Positions 1 through 8,251 of a stretch of DNA of 64,000 bases are shown here, piece by piece. The notes below the pieces were generated by a model. The model made no database searches and was not told the DNA's origin. It was given only the letters and a program-made list of their open reading frames with translations. This stretch comes from Rheinheimera tangshanensis (GTDB lineage Bacteria > Pseudomonadota > Gammaproteobacteria > Enterobacterales > Alteromonadaceae). Made by a program: the position numbers and the translations under genes. The stretch lies in assembly GCF_014645135.1 (NCBI RefSeq), contig NZ_BMLH01000001.1, positions 806,001 to 870,000 of the forward strand, written 5' to 3'. Every line of letters begins with the position of its first letter. Within the stretch, counting starts at the first letter, position 1.

Positions 1-700
1 GTACTTACTTAAACCTATGACCCGCGAAATTCATCGCGAAGAAGTCAAAGCCTGGAAAAAACTGCTGCGGGTGATAGGGCATGAGCTGAATAATACGCTG
101 GCACCTCTGTCCTCTTTGGCGTACTCAGGCCAGTTGGTAGCCACAGAGCTGCAGCATAAACAGCTGCAACAAATTTTTCAGACCATCAGTGAACGCCAAC
201 AGCATTTAAATCAGTTTTTACAGTCTTATATTCAGTTTGCCAAATTACCCAAACCTGCCTTAGCTCCTGTGCCGTGGGCGCGGTTGATTAATCAGCTACA
301 GGATCAATACGACTTTGAACTGCTAGGCGATTTGCCGCGCCGAGTCTGGCAAGCCGACTCGCTGCAGCTATCGCAGTTGCTATTAAACCTGTTAAAAAAC
401 GCCCACGAATCCGGCTCTGCCCCGGAGTACATTCAGTTGAGTTTTAACGAATTGCCTGAGCACTTGCTTATTCGTTTGCAGGACGCTGGCGGTGGTATGA
501 GTAGTGAAGCTTTAGCCCATGCCATGGTGCCTTTTTACACCAGCAAGGAAAATGGCTCTGGCATAGGTTTAACTTTATGCCGCGATATAGCCGAAGCGCA
601 TGGCGGCAGTTTAAGCCTGCAAAATCAGGGCGCCGGGCTTTTAGTCATCCTTACATTACCAGATGTAGATACTGGCAATTCTGTGGCTGAACAGGCATGA
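1..700 (+). CDS. Sensor histidine kinase, C-terminal part (5' truncated by window edge)
   Basis: This is the catalytic end of a membrane or cytosolic sensor kinase that autophosphorylates on histidine and passes the phosphate to a response regulator. The frame is open from the first base, so the ATG at 17 is probably internal. Visible motifs are the H-box (IGHELNNTLAPLSSLAYSG, His near residue 22 from that ATG), the N-box (LLLNLLKNAHESG), a G1 box (DAGGGMS) and the F/G2 region (PFYTSKENGSGIGLTLC). The H-box style resembles NtrY-like kinases. The cognate regulator is probably upstream, outside the window. The stop overlaps the next gene's first ATG (ATGA). Family assignment is firm; signal and partner are unknown. 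Confidence 0.9.
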   Translation, partial: YLLKPMTREIHREEVKAWKKLLRVIGHELNNTLAPLSSLAYSGQLVATELQHKQLQQIFQTISERQQHLNQFLQSYIQFAKLPKPALAPVPWARLINQLQDQYDFELLGDLPRRVWQADSLQLSQLLLNLLKNAHESGSAPEYIQLSFNELPEHLLIRLQDAGGGMSSEALAHAMVPFYTSKENGSGIGLTLCRDIAEAHGGSLSLQNQGAGLLVILTLPDVDTGNSVAEQA

Positions 701-1779
701 TAAAGCCTGAACTAAAACAGGGTGTTATGGCTGTGTCGGCAACTGAAAAACCAAAAAAACTGAATTTAAAAACTGTCGCTTCCTACCTGGGGGTTTCAGT
801 TGCTACCGTCTCCAATGCCTACAACAGACCCGATCAACTTTCCCCAGAATTACGCCAACGTATTTTGTTGCAATGCGCTGAGTTGGGTTATGACGGCCCA
901 AACGCAGCTGCTCGTAGTTTGCGTACTGGCCGCTCCGGCATAGTGGCGGTGTTATTGTCGGACACTTTAGAGTATTCAGTCAGCGACCCTGTTGCCAACC
1001 AGTTTATTAAAGGTGTCGCCGAAGTGCTGCAGGAGCACGGCATGGATATGTTGTTGTTATCTGGCCGCCATAACACCAGCAGCAGCAGTGCTGAAGCTGT
1101 TCCGGATGCCTTTATCCTGTATGGTGCGCCCAGCAACCCTGAGCAGTTACAACGTATTATTAAAAGCGGTAAGCCGTTGATCACAGTGGATTGTAATCTG
1201 GATACTGTGATGTCGGTCAACGTCGATAACTACGCCGCAGCACAGCGTATTGCTGAACATGCCTTTAAAAAAATGCCGGGCAAAGTGGCAGTGCTGGGCT
1301 TGCGTTTAATTGAATCGGATAGGGTTTGCCGTATTCAGCCGCATGAGCTGTACAGCACAGAACAAGCTATTTCCCGTCGCCGTTTAGATGGTTATTTAGC
1401 CGCGGCGCAGGAGCAAGGCCGCGAGCTGCCAGCCAATGCGGTCTGGCATATTCCGCTGAATACCCATCATTTTGCTTTAGTGGCCGCCCGGGAAGCTCTG
1501 ACTCAATACCCAAGACCCAGCGTGCTGCTGTGTATGAGTGACCGTATTGCTCTGGCCGCCATGGCGGTAGCGCGTGAACTAGGGATCAACATACCAGACG
1601 ATTTAGTCGTAGTTGGCTTCGACGGTATTGAAGAAGCCGAACGTTTTTACCCCAGCCTGACGACTATTGCCCAACATAGTGATGAAAAAGGTCGCACTGC
1701 AGCCCGTATTTTATTATCGGGCGATTTAGGCACTGATTTGGTGATGCCTTCCGAATTAATAATCCGGCAAAGTTGTTAA
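697..1779 (+). CDS. LacI/GalR-family transcriptional regulator
   Basis: This is a DNA-binding repressor of the LacI family, normally controlling sugar-related genes in response to a small ligand. An N-terminal helix-turn-helix is visible (LKTVASYLGVSVATVSNAYNR, about residues 24-44), followed by the hinge region and a periplasmic-binding-protein-like effector domain ending near residue 355. The length of 360 aa is typical. The first ATG overlaps the upstream kinase stop; an ATG at 727 with AGGGTG ahead of it is an equally good start. Codirectional neighbours are a kinase end and a secreted EEP protein, which do not reveal its regulon. It could act on the ACTTAAWCGWTTAAGT palindromes elsewhere in the window, but that is a guess. 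Confidence 0.92.
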   Translation: MIKPELKQGVMAVSATEKPKKLNLKTVASYLGVSVATVSNAYNRPDQLSPELRQRILLQCAELGYDGPNAAARSLRTGRSGIVAVLLSDTLEYSVSDPVANQFIKGVAEVLQEHGMDMLLLSGRHNTSSSSAEAVPDAFILYGAPSNPEQLQRIIKSGKPLITVDCNLDTVMSVNVDNYAAAQRIAEHAFKKMPGKVAVLGLRLIESDRVCRIQPHELYSTEQAISRRRLDGYLAAAQEQGRELPANAVWHIPLNTHHFALVAAREALTQYPRPSVLLCMSDRIALAAMAVARELGINIPDDLVVVGFDGIEEAERFYPSLTTIAQHSDEKGRTAARILLSGDLGTDLVMPSELIIRQSC

Positions 1780-1820
1780 GTTAACCTCGTCGCTTCTTTT
1801 CAATCGAACAGGCTAAGTTT

Positions 1821-2660
1821 ATGAAATTTTTACTGATTATTTTGTCGTTGTCACTGTTGCCGCAACTGGCGTTTGCCGAATCACTCAAACTCATGAGCTA
1901 TAACATTAGGTGTGGCTTCTGTGAAGCTGAAGGTACGCCGCAGTATTGGCCTGAGCGTAAGTTTCTGCTGGCGCATTTAATTCAAACCCAACAACCGGAC
2001 TTAATTGGTTTACAGGAAGCCGAACTGTTTCAGGTGCATGATTTAGTGGCGATGTTGCCGCAGTATTTATGGTTTGGTGAAGGCCGTGATGATGGTAAAG
2101 CCAAAGGCGAAAGCACAGCCGTTTTGTATCGCAAAGACAAACTTCAGCTGTTGTCGGCCAAAACCTTATGGCTGTCAGAAACTCCGGAAAAAATATCCAA
2201 AGGCTGGGATGCAAACCTGAACCGCACTTTTACCAAAACCCAGTTTAAAGCGCTGAAATCCGGCCAAAGCTTTTACTTTTTTAATACCCATTTTGACCAT
2301 ATGGGCCAGCAAGCTCAGTTACAAAGTGCCTTGTTGCTAAAAGCTGAAGTGGAAACTTTACCTGAAAATGGTAAAGTGCTGCTGACTGGCGATTTTAATG
2401 TTGAGCCCAGCAGCGAGCCCTACAAGGCTTTGAGTAAAAGCTTAAACGACAGTGCCTTAGTGGCGGCACAGAAGCTTTCGCAAAACGCTGGTACTTTTAA
2501 CGGTTTTGGTCGCGACCCCACTAGCCCAAGCCAAACCATTGATTTTATTTTTGTAAGTAAAAACCTGCAGGTCAGCAGTTATCAGGTGGATAACAGAAGA
2601 TACAACGGCTTGTATCCTTCTGATCATGAAGCGCTGGTGGCTGTGGTGGAGCTAAACTGA
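1821..2660 (+). CDS. Exported endonuclease/exonuclease/phosphatase (EEP) family protein
   Basis: This is a metal-dependent phosphodiesterase or phosphatase of the DNase I-like EEP superfamily. A signal peptide is clear (MKFLLIILSLSLLPQLAFA), so it acts in the periplasm or outside the cell. Family motifs occur in order: LMSYNIR, a metal-binding Glu in LIGLQEAE, the central NTHFDH, TGDFNVEP, and the C-terminal TIDFIFVS and YPSDHEAL catalytic His segment. All key residues look intact and the length of 279 aa is normal. The substrate cannot be told from sequence; nucleic acids, inositol phosphates and phospholipid head groups are all used in this family. It lies 41 bp after the LacI gene. Confidence 0.88.
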   Translation: MKFLLIILSLSLLPQLAFAESLKLMSYNIRCGFCEAEGTPQYWPERKFLLAHLIQTQQPDLIGLQEAELFQVHDLVAMLPQYLWFGEGRDDGKAKGESTAVLYRKDKLQLLSAKTLWLSETPEKISKGWDANLNRTFTKTQFKALKSGQSFYFFNTHFDHMGQQAQLQSALLLKAEVETLPENGKVLLTGDFNVEPSSEPYKALSKSLNDSALVAAQKLSQNAGTFNGFGRDPTSPSQTIDFIFVSKNLQVSSYQVDNRRYNGLYPSDHEALVAVVELN

Positions 2661-2732
2661 AGGTGGACAATCCGGCACAGTATCTCTTAAAGACAGAGCA
2701 TGCCGTTATCAATAGAGAAGGCAGAGTGAGCT

Positions 2733-3548
2733 ATGAACAGAGCTTGGGTATTGGTGTTATTTTTGCTTTGCGGCGTTTTATCTTCAGCTCTTTATGCTCA
2801 AAGCCTGGATATTGAGCTACCTGATCAGAAGCTGAGCTGGACATCGGCCGAGATCAAACAGCAAGTACCAGTGCAGCGCATTAAGCTATTTGACCCAGTT
2901 TATAACAGTGAAAAAAGCTTTGAAGGCGTGTCTTTACTGCAGCTGTTAAAAGCTGCGGGTTATAAACCCGGTCAGGCAGCCGATGAAGTGGTGCTGACTG
3001 CCTCTGATGGCTATGCCCCCAGTATGCCGCTTGAGTATTTACTGGATGATCAGGCTGTACTGGTGTTTGCCGAAAGCGGCAAAAAGGATTTTGACTTTGA
3101 GCCAGTACAGCAAGGCAAAGCTATGGTATCGCCCGCACCATTTTATCTGGTGTGGAAACAAGGCAAAGCAGTCGAAAAAACCAGACCCTGGCCTTATCAG
3201 CTAGTAAAGCTGGAGCTGGTCAGTTTCCAGCAACGTTACCCCAAACTTTACCCAACCAATGCGCCACAAAACTCAGCTGCTTATCTGGGCTTTTTGCTGT
3301 TTAAACAAAGCTGCATCAGTTGTCATTCGATTAACCTGCAAGGCGGCGAACTAGGCCCTGAGCTGAACGCACCAAAAAACGTCACCGAATACTGGACAGA
3401 AGCTCATTTAAAAGCCTTTATCCCGAATGCCTCCGGCTACAGATACAAAAGCAAAATGCCCACTTTTCCGCAGTTTAGCGCTGAGGATATTGATCACTTA
3501 GTGACTTATTTAAAGCATATGAAGGAGTATAAAATTCAGGCGCCTTAG
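2733..3548 (+). CDS. Exported c-type cytochrome with N-terminal oxidoreductase-like domain
   Basis: This is a periplasmic electron-transfer protein. It has a signal peptide ending near ALYAQ, then about 150 residues resembling a molybdopterin/sulfite-oxidase-like fold without recognisable cofactor ligands (SLLQLLKAAGY, LTASDGYAPSMPLEYLL). A class I cytochrome c domain follows, with the heme motif CISCH at about residue 193 and a likely axial Met in KMPTFPQ near residue 246. The C-terminal helix (AEDIDHLVTYLKHMKEY) is typical of class I cytochromes. It is a stand-alone gene with no oxidase next to it, so its partner is unknown. The domain architecture is seen; the redox partner is not. Confidence 0.8.
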   Translation: MNRAWVLVLFLLCGVLSSALYAQSLDIELPDQKLSWTSAEIKQQVPVQRIKLFDPVYNSEKSFEGVSLLQLLKAAGYKPGQAADEVVLTASDGYAPSMPLEYLLDDQAVLVFAESGKKDFDFEPVQQGKAMVSPAPFYLVWKQGKAVEKTRPWPYQLVKLELVSFQQRYPKLYPTNAPQNSAAYLGFLLFKQSCISCHSINLQGGELGPELNAPKNVTEYWTEAHLKAFIPNASGYRYKSKMPTFPQFSAEDIDHLVTYLKHMKEYKIQAP

Positions 3549-3580
3549 GGCGGGCCACAGAAGTTAAAGGACTAACCATA

Positions 3581-4309
3581 ATGAAAATTCAACACCTGAT
3601 AGCCTACATTGGCCTCATCTGCTTCATTAATGCTACCGCTCCACTGCAGGCGGCAGAACCTTTGAGGCATATGACGCTGCAGCAATTATGTCAGCCTTTG
3701 CCTGTGCAACCCACTTATGAACAATTTCAGGCTTATGAGCACTGCACAAAAGAGCAGGGGCCTGAACAAATAGCTCGCTATTTTGCGCAGATCTACCAAA
3801 AAAAACAGGGTAAAGCGATATTGGCTTACCTGGATGGCAGCGAGCTTAGGCTGCAAGACGTTATTGTGGATGACGCAGAGCATTATCAAAATTTCTTTTT
3901 GTGGGGTTGTGATCACAGCAAAAGGTACTGCGTGATCTTTAAAGCGGGTTGGGAATGGTGGAGTTATCTACTCATTGATCGTAAAACAAAACTCACCACA
4001 GAGTTAACTGGTGCTCCGGTGTTTTCACCCGATAGTCAGTTGGTGTTTGAATATCTGGACAGCCGGAACTCAGACACTTTTGATCGTAATATAGTAAAAC
4101 TCTAACGTTTAAAGGATGACAAGATCACATTGTTATTGGAGAGGAATGACTCAGATTTTGGGGTTCATAGTGCAAAGTGGCTCGGTCCTTCAACCCTTGA
4201 AGCCAGCTTGCAGCACTTTGCGCCAGAGGATTATTCCCGGTATGTCGAAGTTGGACGGATGAGGTTGGTTGTCAGTGGGGATGAAGTGAACCTGATTATT
4301 GAAAAATAA
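3581..4309 (+). pseudogene. Exported protein of unknown function broken by one in-frame stop
   Basis: The first part (3581-4105, 174 codons) starts with a signal peptide (MKIQHLIAYIGLICFINA...LQAAEP) and has no family I recognise; a beta-propeller-like stretch (PVFSPDSQLVFEYLD) occurs near its end. After the TAA at 4103-4105 the same frame stays open for 67 more codons to TAA at 4307, with coding-like residues (RLKDDKITLLLERNDSDFGV, then AKWLGPSTLEASLQHF and MRLVVSGDEVNLIIEK). There is no good start codon or ribosome binding site for that second part. The simplest reading is one gene of about 242 codons interrupted by a nonsense mutation. A real 174-residue protein followed by a chance open frame is less likely. 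Confidence 0.65.
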
Positions 4310-4543
4310 CAGCGATGCAGTAAGGCGGTTTAGGGCAGGTGCAAGAAATCAAACAACCAGAATAGATTAGTGCATCTGTAACGTTTAAGTTTTGTCTTGT
4401 TTTCCTGCATTTTTGTATAATAATATAGCAACTTAATTGATTCATCTTTATGTTAAGCGGTGCAGTTTTGCGGTAACAGCGCACTCTATTGTCATCCAAG
4501 AGTGTCTTGGGTATGAGGTGTGAAATAATCAATAGGGCATACT

Positions 4544-5632
4544 ATGAATAAAAGTGGTTATTTAGCTCAGTACAAAAAAAAGCAGCAACCTTTTGTCTTT
4601 GGTCTGTGCTTTTTGTGTACCGGGTTCTTTGCTGTTCTGCCAGATCTTGCTTTCGCTCGTTTACAGAATGAAGCCGCATTAGAGTTGCTGCATCCTGATT
4701 ACCGCAATCAGTTGACTGAAGTTTCGCAGCTCGTAGATAAAATTGGTTTTGCTGACATCACCGCTGAAAATTATAAAAAAGTGCGTATTGCTGAGGCTGC
4801 ACAAATTAAAAAGCCAGCGCCAATTCCTGTTGTGAGTCAGAAAACCATCCCTGGTGCTGAAGGGGAACCTGATGTATCGATTCGCCTGATTAATTCCCTG
4901 GCTGGAGATGCTAAGCCCGTAATACTTTATATGCATGGCGGTGGTTTTGTCTTAGGTAGTGCGGCACTTTACCTGCCAAATATGCAGAAAATAGCAGAAA
5001 AGTATAACTGTACTGTTGTAATGGTCGAGTACCGTTTAGCTCCGGAAACTCCGTTTCCTGGTGCGCTCGAAGATAATTATGCGGCCCTCAAATACCTGTA
5101 TAACAACGCAAGTGAGCTTGGGATTGATAAAGACCATATTGTACTGATGGGGCATAGTGCTGGAGGTGGTCATGCCGCTATGCTGGCTATTGCAGCCAGG
5201 GACAGAGCTGAAATCCCTGTAAAGCATCAAGTCCTGATCTTTCCTATGCTCGATGATCGGACTGGCAGTAGCAGGACAGTGCCTGCTCACATAGGTCAGT
5301 TGTTATGGACTCCGACTTCGAATGCGTTTGGATGGTCTGCTTTATTAGGGCAAAAAGCGGGTATGTCAGAAGTTCCTTATGGTTCAGTGCCTGCTCGTGT
5401 TACTGATTTATCGAAGTTACCTCCGACAGATATAGTGGTGGGCGCTATCGATCTTTTTGTCGAAGAGGATATGGAATACGCGAAAAGATTAATACTATCT
5501 GGCGTACCGACTGAGATCCATGTTTTACCAGGTATGTTCCATGCCTCCGAGACTATTTATCCTGATGCTGCTATATCAAAGCGATTTAGTGAATTAGAGA
5601 GCGAAGCTATAGCAAGGGCTCTGCGGAGATAA
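4544..5632 (+). CDS. Alpha/beta hydrolase of the hormone-sensitive-lipase (HSL) type
   Basis: This is an esterase or lipase acting on small carboxylic esters. The HGGG oxyanion-hole motif (MHGGGFVLG) and the nucleophile elbow GHSAGGG (Ser about residue 205) identify the HSL group. The acid residue is likely Asp in VVGAIDLFVEED and the base His in GMFHASE. An N-terminal hydrophobic segment (FGLCFLCTGFFAVLPDLAFA) suggests export. The 362-aa length fits an HSL domain plus signal. The gene is transcribed alone; the 234 bp upstream contains nothing else convincing. The substrate is unknown. Confidence 0.88.
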   Translation: MNKSGYLAQYKKKQQPFVFGLCFLCTGFFAVLPDLAFARLQNEAALELLHPDYRNQLTEVSQLVDKIGFADITAENYKKVRIAEAAQIKKPAPIPVVSQKTIPGAEGEPDVSIRLINSLAGDAKPVILYMHGGGFVLGSAALYLPNMQKIAEKYNCTVVMVEYRLAPETPFPGALEDNYAALKYLYNNASELGIDKDHIVLMGHSAGGGHAAMLAIAARDRAEIPVKHQVLIFPMLDDRTGSSRTVPAHIGQLLWTPTSNAFGWSALLGQKAGMSEVPYGSVPARVTDLSKLPPTDIVVGAIDLFVEEDMEYAKRLILSGVPTEIHVLPGMFHASETIYPDAAISKRFSELESEAIARALRR

Positions 5633-5770
5633 CGCACTGATTTGTTGTGACTCCGTCTGCATAAGTGCCTAAACATCAGAGCCGAAAACCTGACAGCATA
5701 GCTAAGTGCTTTGTTGTTATTTATAGTGGGGTGAAACACAAAGCTCAGCCTGAGAGTGGGACTTATAAAA

Positions 5771-6652
5771 ATGACCATCAGTACTGTAGTATCCCGCTTC
5801 TCGTCGCCCTGGTTTCTGCTGGCTGTAACAGCTTTGACTATGCTGGCTTTTGCGGCCAACTCCTTGTTAACCCGGATGGCATTGCTAGAAACCAGCATCG
5901 ACCCCGCAAGTTTTAGCTCCATTAGGTTGATAGCGGGGGCTGTCACTTTAGCCTGTATTCTTGCAATCAAAGGTATTAAACCTTCAGTGACTCCAACGGG
6001 TTTATTGTCTGCAGCATTACTTTTTACCTACGCTGTTGCCTTTTCTTTTGCTTACCGCGGTCTGGATACAGGTGCCGGCGCTTTGGTTTTATTTGCTTCC
6101 TCGCAGTTATTGATGATGAGCTTTGGTCTTGTTCGTGGTGAAAAAACCAGCCTGTGGGGAATAGTGCTGGCGCTCGGCGGACTGATTGTATTTCTCCTGC
6201 CTTCAGATACGTCGGCTCCACTTCGTTACTCTGCCATGATGTTGGTCGCGGGTATCGCCTGGGGAAGCTTTTCATTGCTTGGCCGCGCCGGTGGTTCTGC
6301 GCTTAATAGTACTGCAAGCAGTTTTATCCTGGCCGTGCCCTTGAGCCTTGCATTGTTGTGGTTTCTGCGTGATCAGTTAGACATCAACCCTGTTGGAGCT
6401 TATTACGCTCTGTTATCCGGCTCTGTGACATCGGCTTTGGGTTATGTGGTGTGGTATTGGGTGCGCACCCAAATGGCGGCTATCACTGCAGGTACAGTGC
6501 AGCTGTCAGTTCCGGTGTTAAGTGCCATACTTGGCGTGTTACTGCTTGATGAGACATTATCTTTAAGAGATATTCTGGCTGCTGGCGTTGTGTTGCTGGG
6601 TGTTGCCTTAACCAGCTGGACCACTCGTATGGCAGACAAAGCCGCTAAATGA
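5771..6652 (+). CDS. EamA/DMT-family inner-membrane transporter
   Basis: This is a ten-helix drug/metabolite transporter made of two EamA repeats. The helices are easy to see (WFLLAVTALTMLAFAAN, GLLSAALLFTYAVAFSFA, LWGIVLALGGLIVFLL, then the second repeat up to ILAAGVVLLGVALTSW). The second repeat carries VPVLSAILGVLLLDE, a typical EamA signature. I chose ATG 5771 (MTISTVV) over the upstream GTG at 5756, because the family normally begins just before the first helix. Members export amino acids, nucleosides or other metabolites; the cargo here is unknown. Confidence 0.9.
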   Translation: MTISTVVSRFSSPWFLLAVTALTMLAFAANSLLTRMALLETSIDPASFSSIRLIAGAVTLACILAIKGIKPSVTPTGLLSAALLFTYAVAFSFAYRGLDTGAGALVLFASSQLLMMSFGLVRGEKTSLWGIVLALGGLIVFLLPSDTSAPLRYSAMMLVAGIAWGSFSLLGRAGGSALNSTASSFILAVPLSLALLWFLRDQLDINPVGAYYALLSGSVTSALGYVVWYWVRTQMAAITAGTVQLSVPVLSAILGVLLLDETLSLRDILAAGVVLLGVALTSWTTRMADKAAK

Positions 6653-6949
6653 TGCTCGTTCAATGGGTTTGCTTATCCCGGGTTCAGGTTATTTATAGAA
6701 CAACCATTCTGTTGAAATAAATTTACTCTATAGATGAAGTTTTTTGTTGCCACTTAAACGATTAAGTTGTAGCTTTAAAGCATAATCAGATGCAAATAAT
6801 CTGACCAACCGGATGCGTTGTTAGTGCCCTGGGGAGGGTGAACGCGCCGGATTTTATGGAGCTTGCTGCACAAACCGCTAAGGTAAGTGAAGATATCGCT
6901 CCTGATAAAACCAGCGCAGCCAAAAAGCGCACCTTGACAGGGTAGAACC
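6653..6949. promoter_or_regulatory. Upstream region of the MFS gene with a LacI-type palindrome and a leader-like short frame
   Basis: This 297-bp stretch holds a 16-bp near-palindrome at 6752-6767 (ACTTAAACGATTAAGT), almost identical to the perfect palindrome in front of the TonB receptor gene at 13873. Between it and the MFS start a plus-strand frame is open from 6805, with an ATG at 6856 giving 29 codons (MELAAQTAKVSEDIAP...) and a stop at 6943, only 4 bp before the MFS ATG. It has no recognisable homology and could be a leader peptide, the tail of a lost gene, or chance. The operator is inferred from symmetry and recurrence. Confidence 0.45.
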
Positions 6950-8197
6950 ATGCAACAAATTCACTCTTTAAATAGCAGTGCACCTGCCTCATCTGCAGCG
7001 CCACTGTCGTCCAGTGCTTTTACTCAGGTGAAGTGGATGACTTGCCTGATGTTTTTTGTCTTTGCTATGACCACAGACGCTGTGGGCGTGATTATTCCGC
7101 AAGTTGTAGCGCAGTTTCAGCTCAGCCTGACCGAAGCTGCCGCTTTTCACTACGTGCCAATGTTGTTTATTGGTTTATCCGGTTTGTTTTTGGGCCGTTA
7201 TGCCGATAAGTTTGGCCGTAAAAAGGTGATACTGGCGGGTTTGGCTCTGTACGCCATAGCTTGTGTGGCTTTTATTTTTGGTGAAAGTTTTATCTTTTAT
7301 CTGTTGCTGTTAGGTGTCAGTGGTTTAAGCATTGGTTTATTCAAAACCGGCGCTTTGGCTTTAGTGGGCGATGTCAGCCCTGATGCTGACAGCCACACCA
7401 GACTGATGAACAGAGTTGAAGGTTTTTTTGGTCTGGGCGCTATTTTTGGCCCGGCTTTAGTAGGTTTATTAATTGCTGCGTCGATCAACTGGACTCAGTT
7501 GTATTTATTAGCCGGGCTGATTTGTGCTGTGCTGTTGATTATGGCATCCCGACTGGATTACCCGGCTTATCAGCCACAACAACACACATCGGTCTGGCAA
7601 AGTCTGGCGCTGGTAAAAGATAAACATGCACTGGGATTTTCGCTGGCCATCGCCTGTTATGTGGCCACCGAAGTCGCGATTTTTGTTTGGTTGCCTACCT
7701 TACTGCAAAGTTACGATGGCAACTTCACTGTACTGGCCGCCCACGCTATTACAGTGTTTTTTATTCTGCGCACCGCAGGCCGCTTTTTAGCCGAGTGGTT
7801 ACTGCTGCGTTTTAATTGGACTGCGTTATTGGCCTGGTTTGGCAGCGCTATTTTTATCTGTTTTGCGCTGAGCATGTATTTTGGTGTCGCGGCAGCTTTA
7901 TGGCTGATGCCGCTGTCAGGCCTTTTTATGTCGATGATGTACCCCACGTTAAATTCCAAAGGCATCAGCTGTTTTCCACGTCAGCAGCATGGCGCAGCGG
8001 CTGGTCTAATTTTAGCTTTTACCGCCTTAGCAGCGGCTTTAGGGCCTTTACTGATGGGCCTGGTTGGTGATGCGATGGGAGATGTGCGTTATGGTTTTTA
8101 TCTGGCAACAGGTTTTGCTTTGCTGCTGATGCTGGGGCTGTGGTGGAATCATTTTGTCCAACCTGCGGCCAGACGGCTTGCACTTGGGCATGATTAA
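6950..8197 (+). CDS. Major facilitator superfamily transporter, probably sugar-related
   Basis: This is a twelve-helix secondary transporter of the inner membrane. The loop 2-3 signature G-x-x-x-D-(R/K)-x-G-R-(R/K) is present as GRYADKFGRKK. Length (415 aa) and hydrophobicity are typical. The first about 25 residues are polar and low-complexity (SSAPASSAAPLSSSA). The upstream LacI-type palindrome shared with the TonB receptor gene suggests coordinate control with outer-membrane sugar uptake; this is inference. It converges on the halogenase operon with a shared terminator between them. The exact substrate is unknown. Confidence 0.88.
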   Translation: MQQIHSLNSSAPASSAAPLSSSAFTQVKWMTCLMFFVFAMTTDAVGVIIPQVVAQFQLSLTEAAAFHYVPMLFIGLSGLFLGRYADKFGRKKVILAGLALYAIACVAFIFGESFIFYLLLLGVSGLSIGLFKTGALALVGDVSPDADSHTRLMNRVEGFFGLGAIFGPALVGLLIAASINWTQLYLLAGLICAVLLIMASRLDYPAYQPQQHTSVWQSLALVKDKHALGFSLAIACYVATEVAIFVWLPTLLQSYDGNFTVLAAHAITVFFILRTAGRFLAEWLLLRFNWTALLAWFGSAIFICFALSMYFGVAAALWLMPLSGLFMSMMYPTLNSKGISCFPRQQHGAAAGLILAFTALAAALGPLLMGLVGDAMGDVRYGFYLATGFALLLMLGLWWNHFVQPAARRLALGHD

Positions 8198-8214
8198 GTT
8201 TTAGCTGGTTTTAA

Positions 8215-8241
8215 AACAAAGGCAGCCTTGGCTGCCTTTGT
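8215..8241. terminator. Bidirectional rho-independent terminator
   Basis: ACAAAGGCAGCC pairs with GGCTGCCTTTGT across a two-base loop. It is flanked by A-rich sequence on the left and TTGTTTTT on the right, between two convergent genes (MFS plus strand, halogenase minus strand). It can serve both. Confidence 0.85.
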
Positions 8242-8251
8242 TGTTTTTAGT

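Noticed and set aside
4296-4532. A minus-strand frame of 78 codons between two genes
   Set aside because: Low-complexity composition without motifs, no ribosome site, and it overlaps the end of the broken plus-strand gene.
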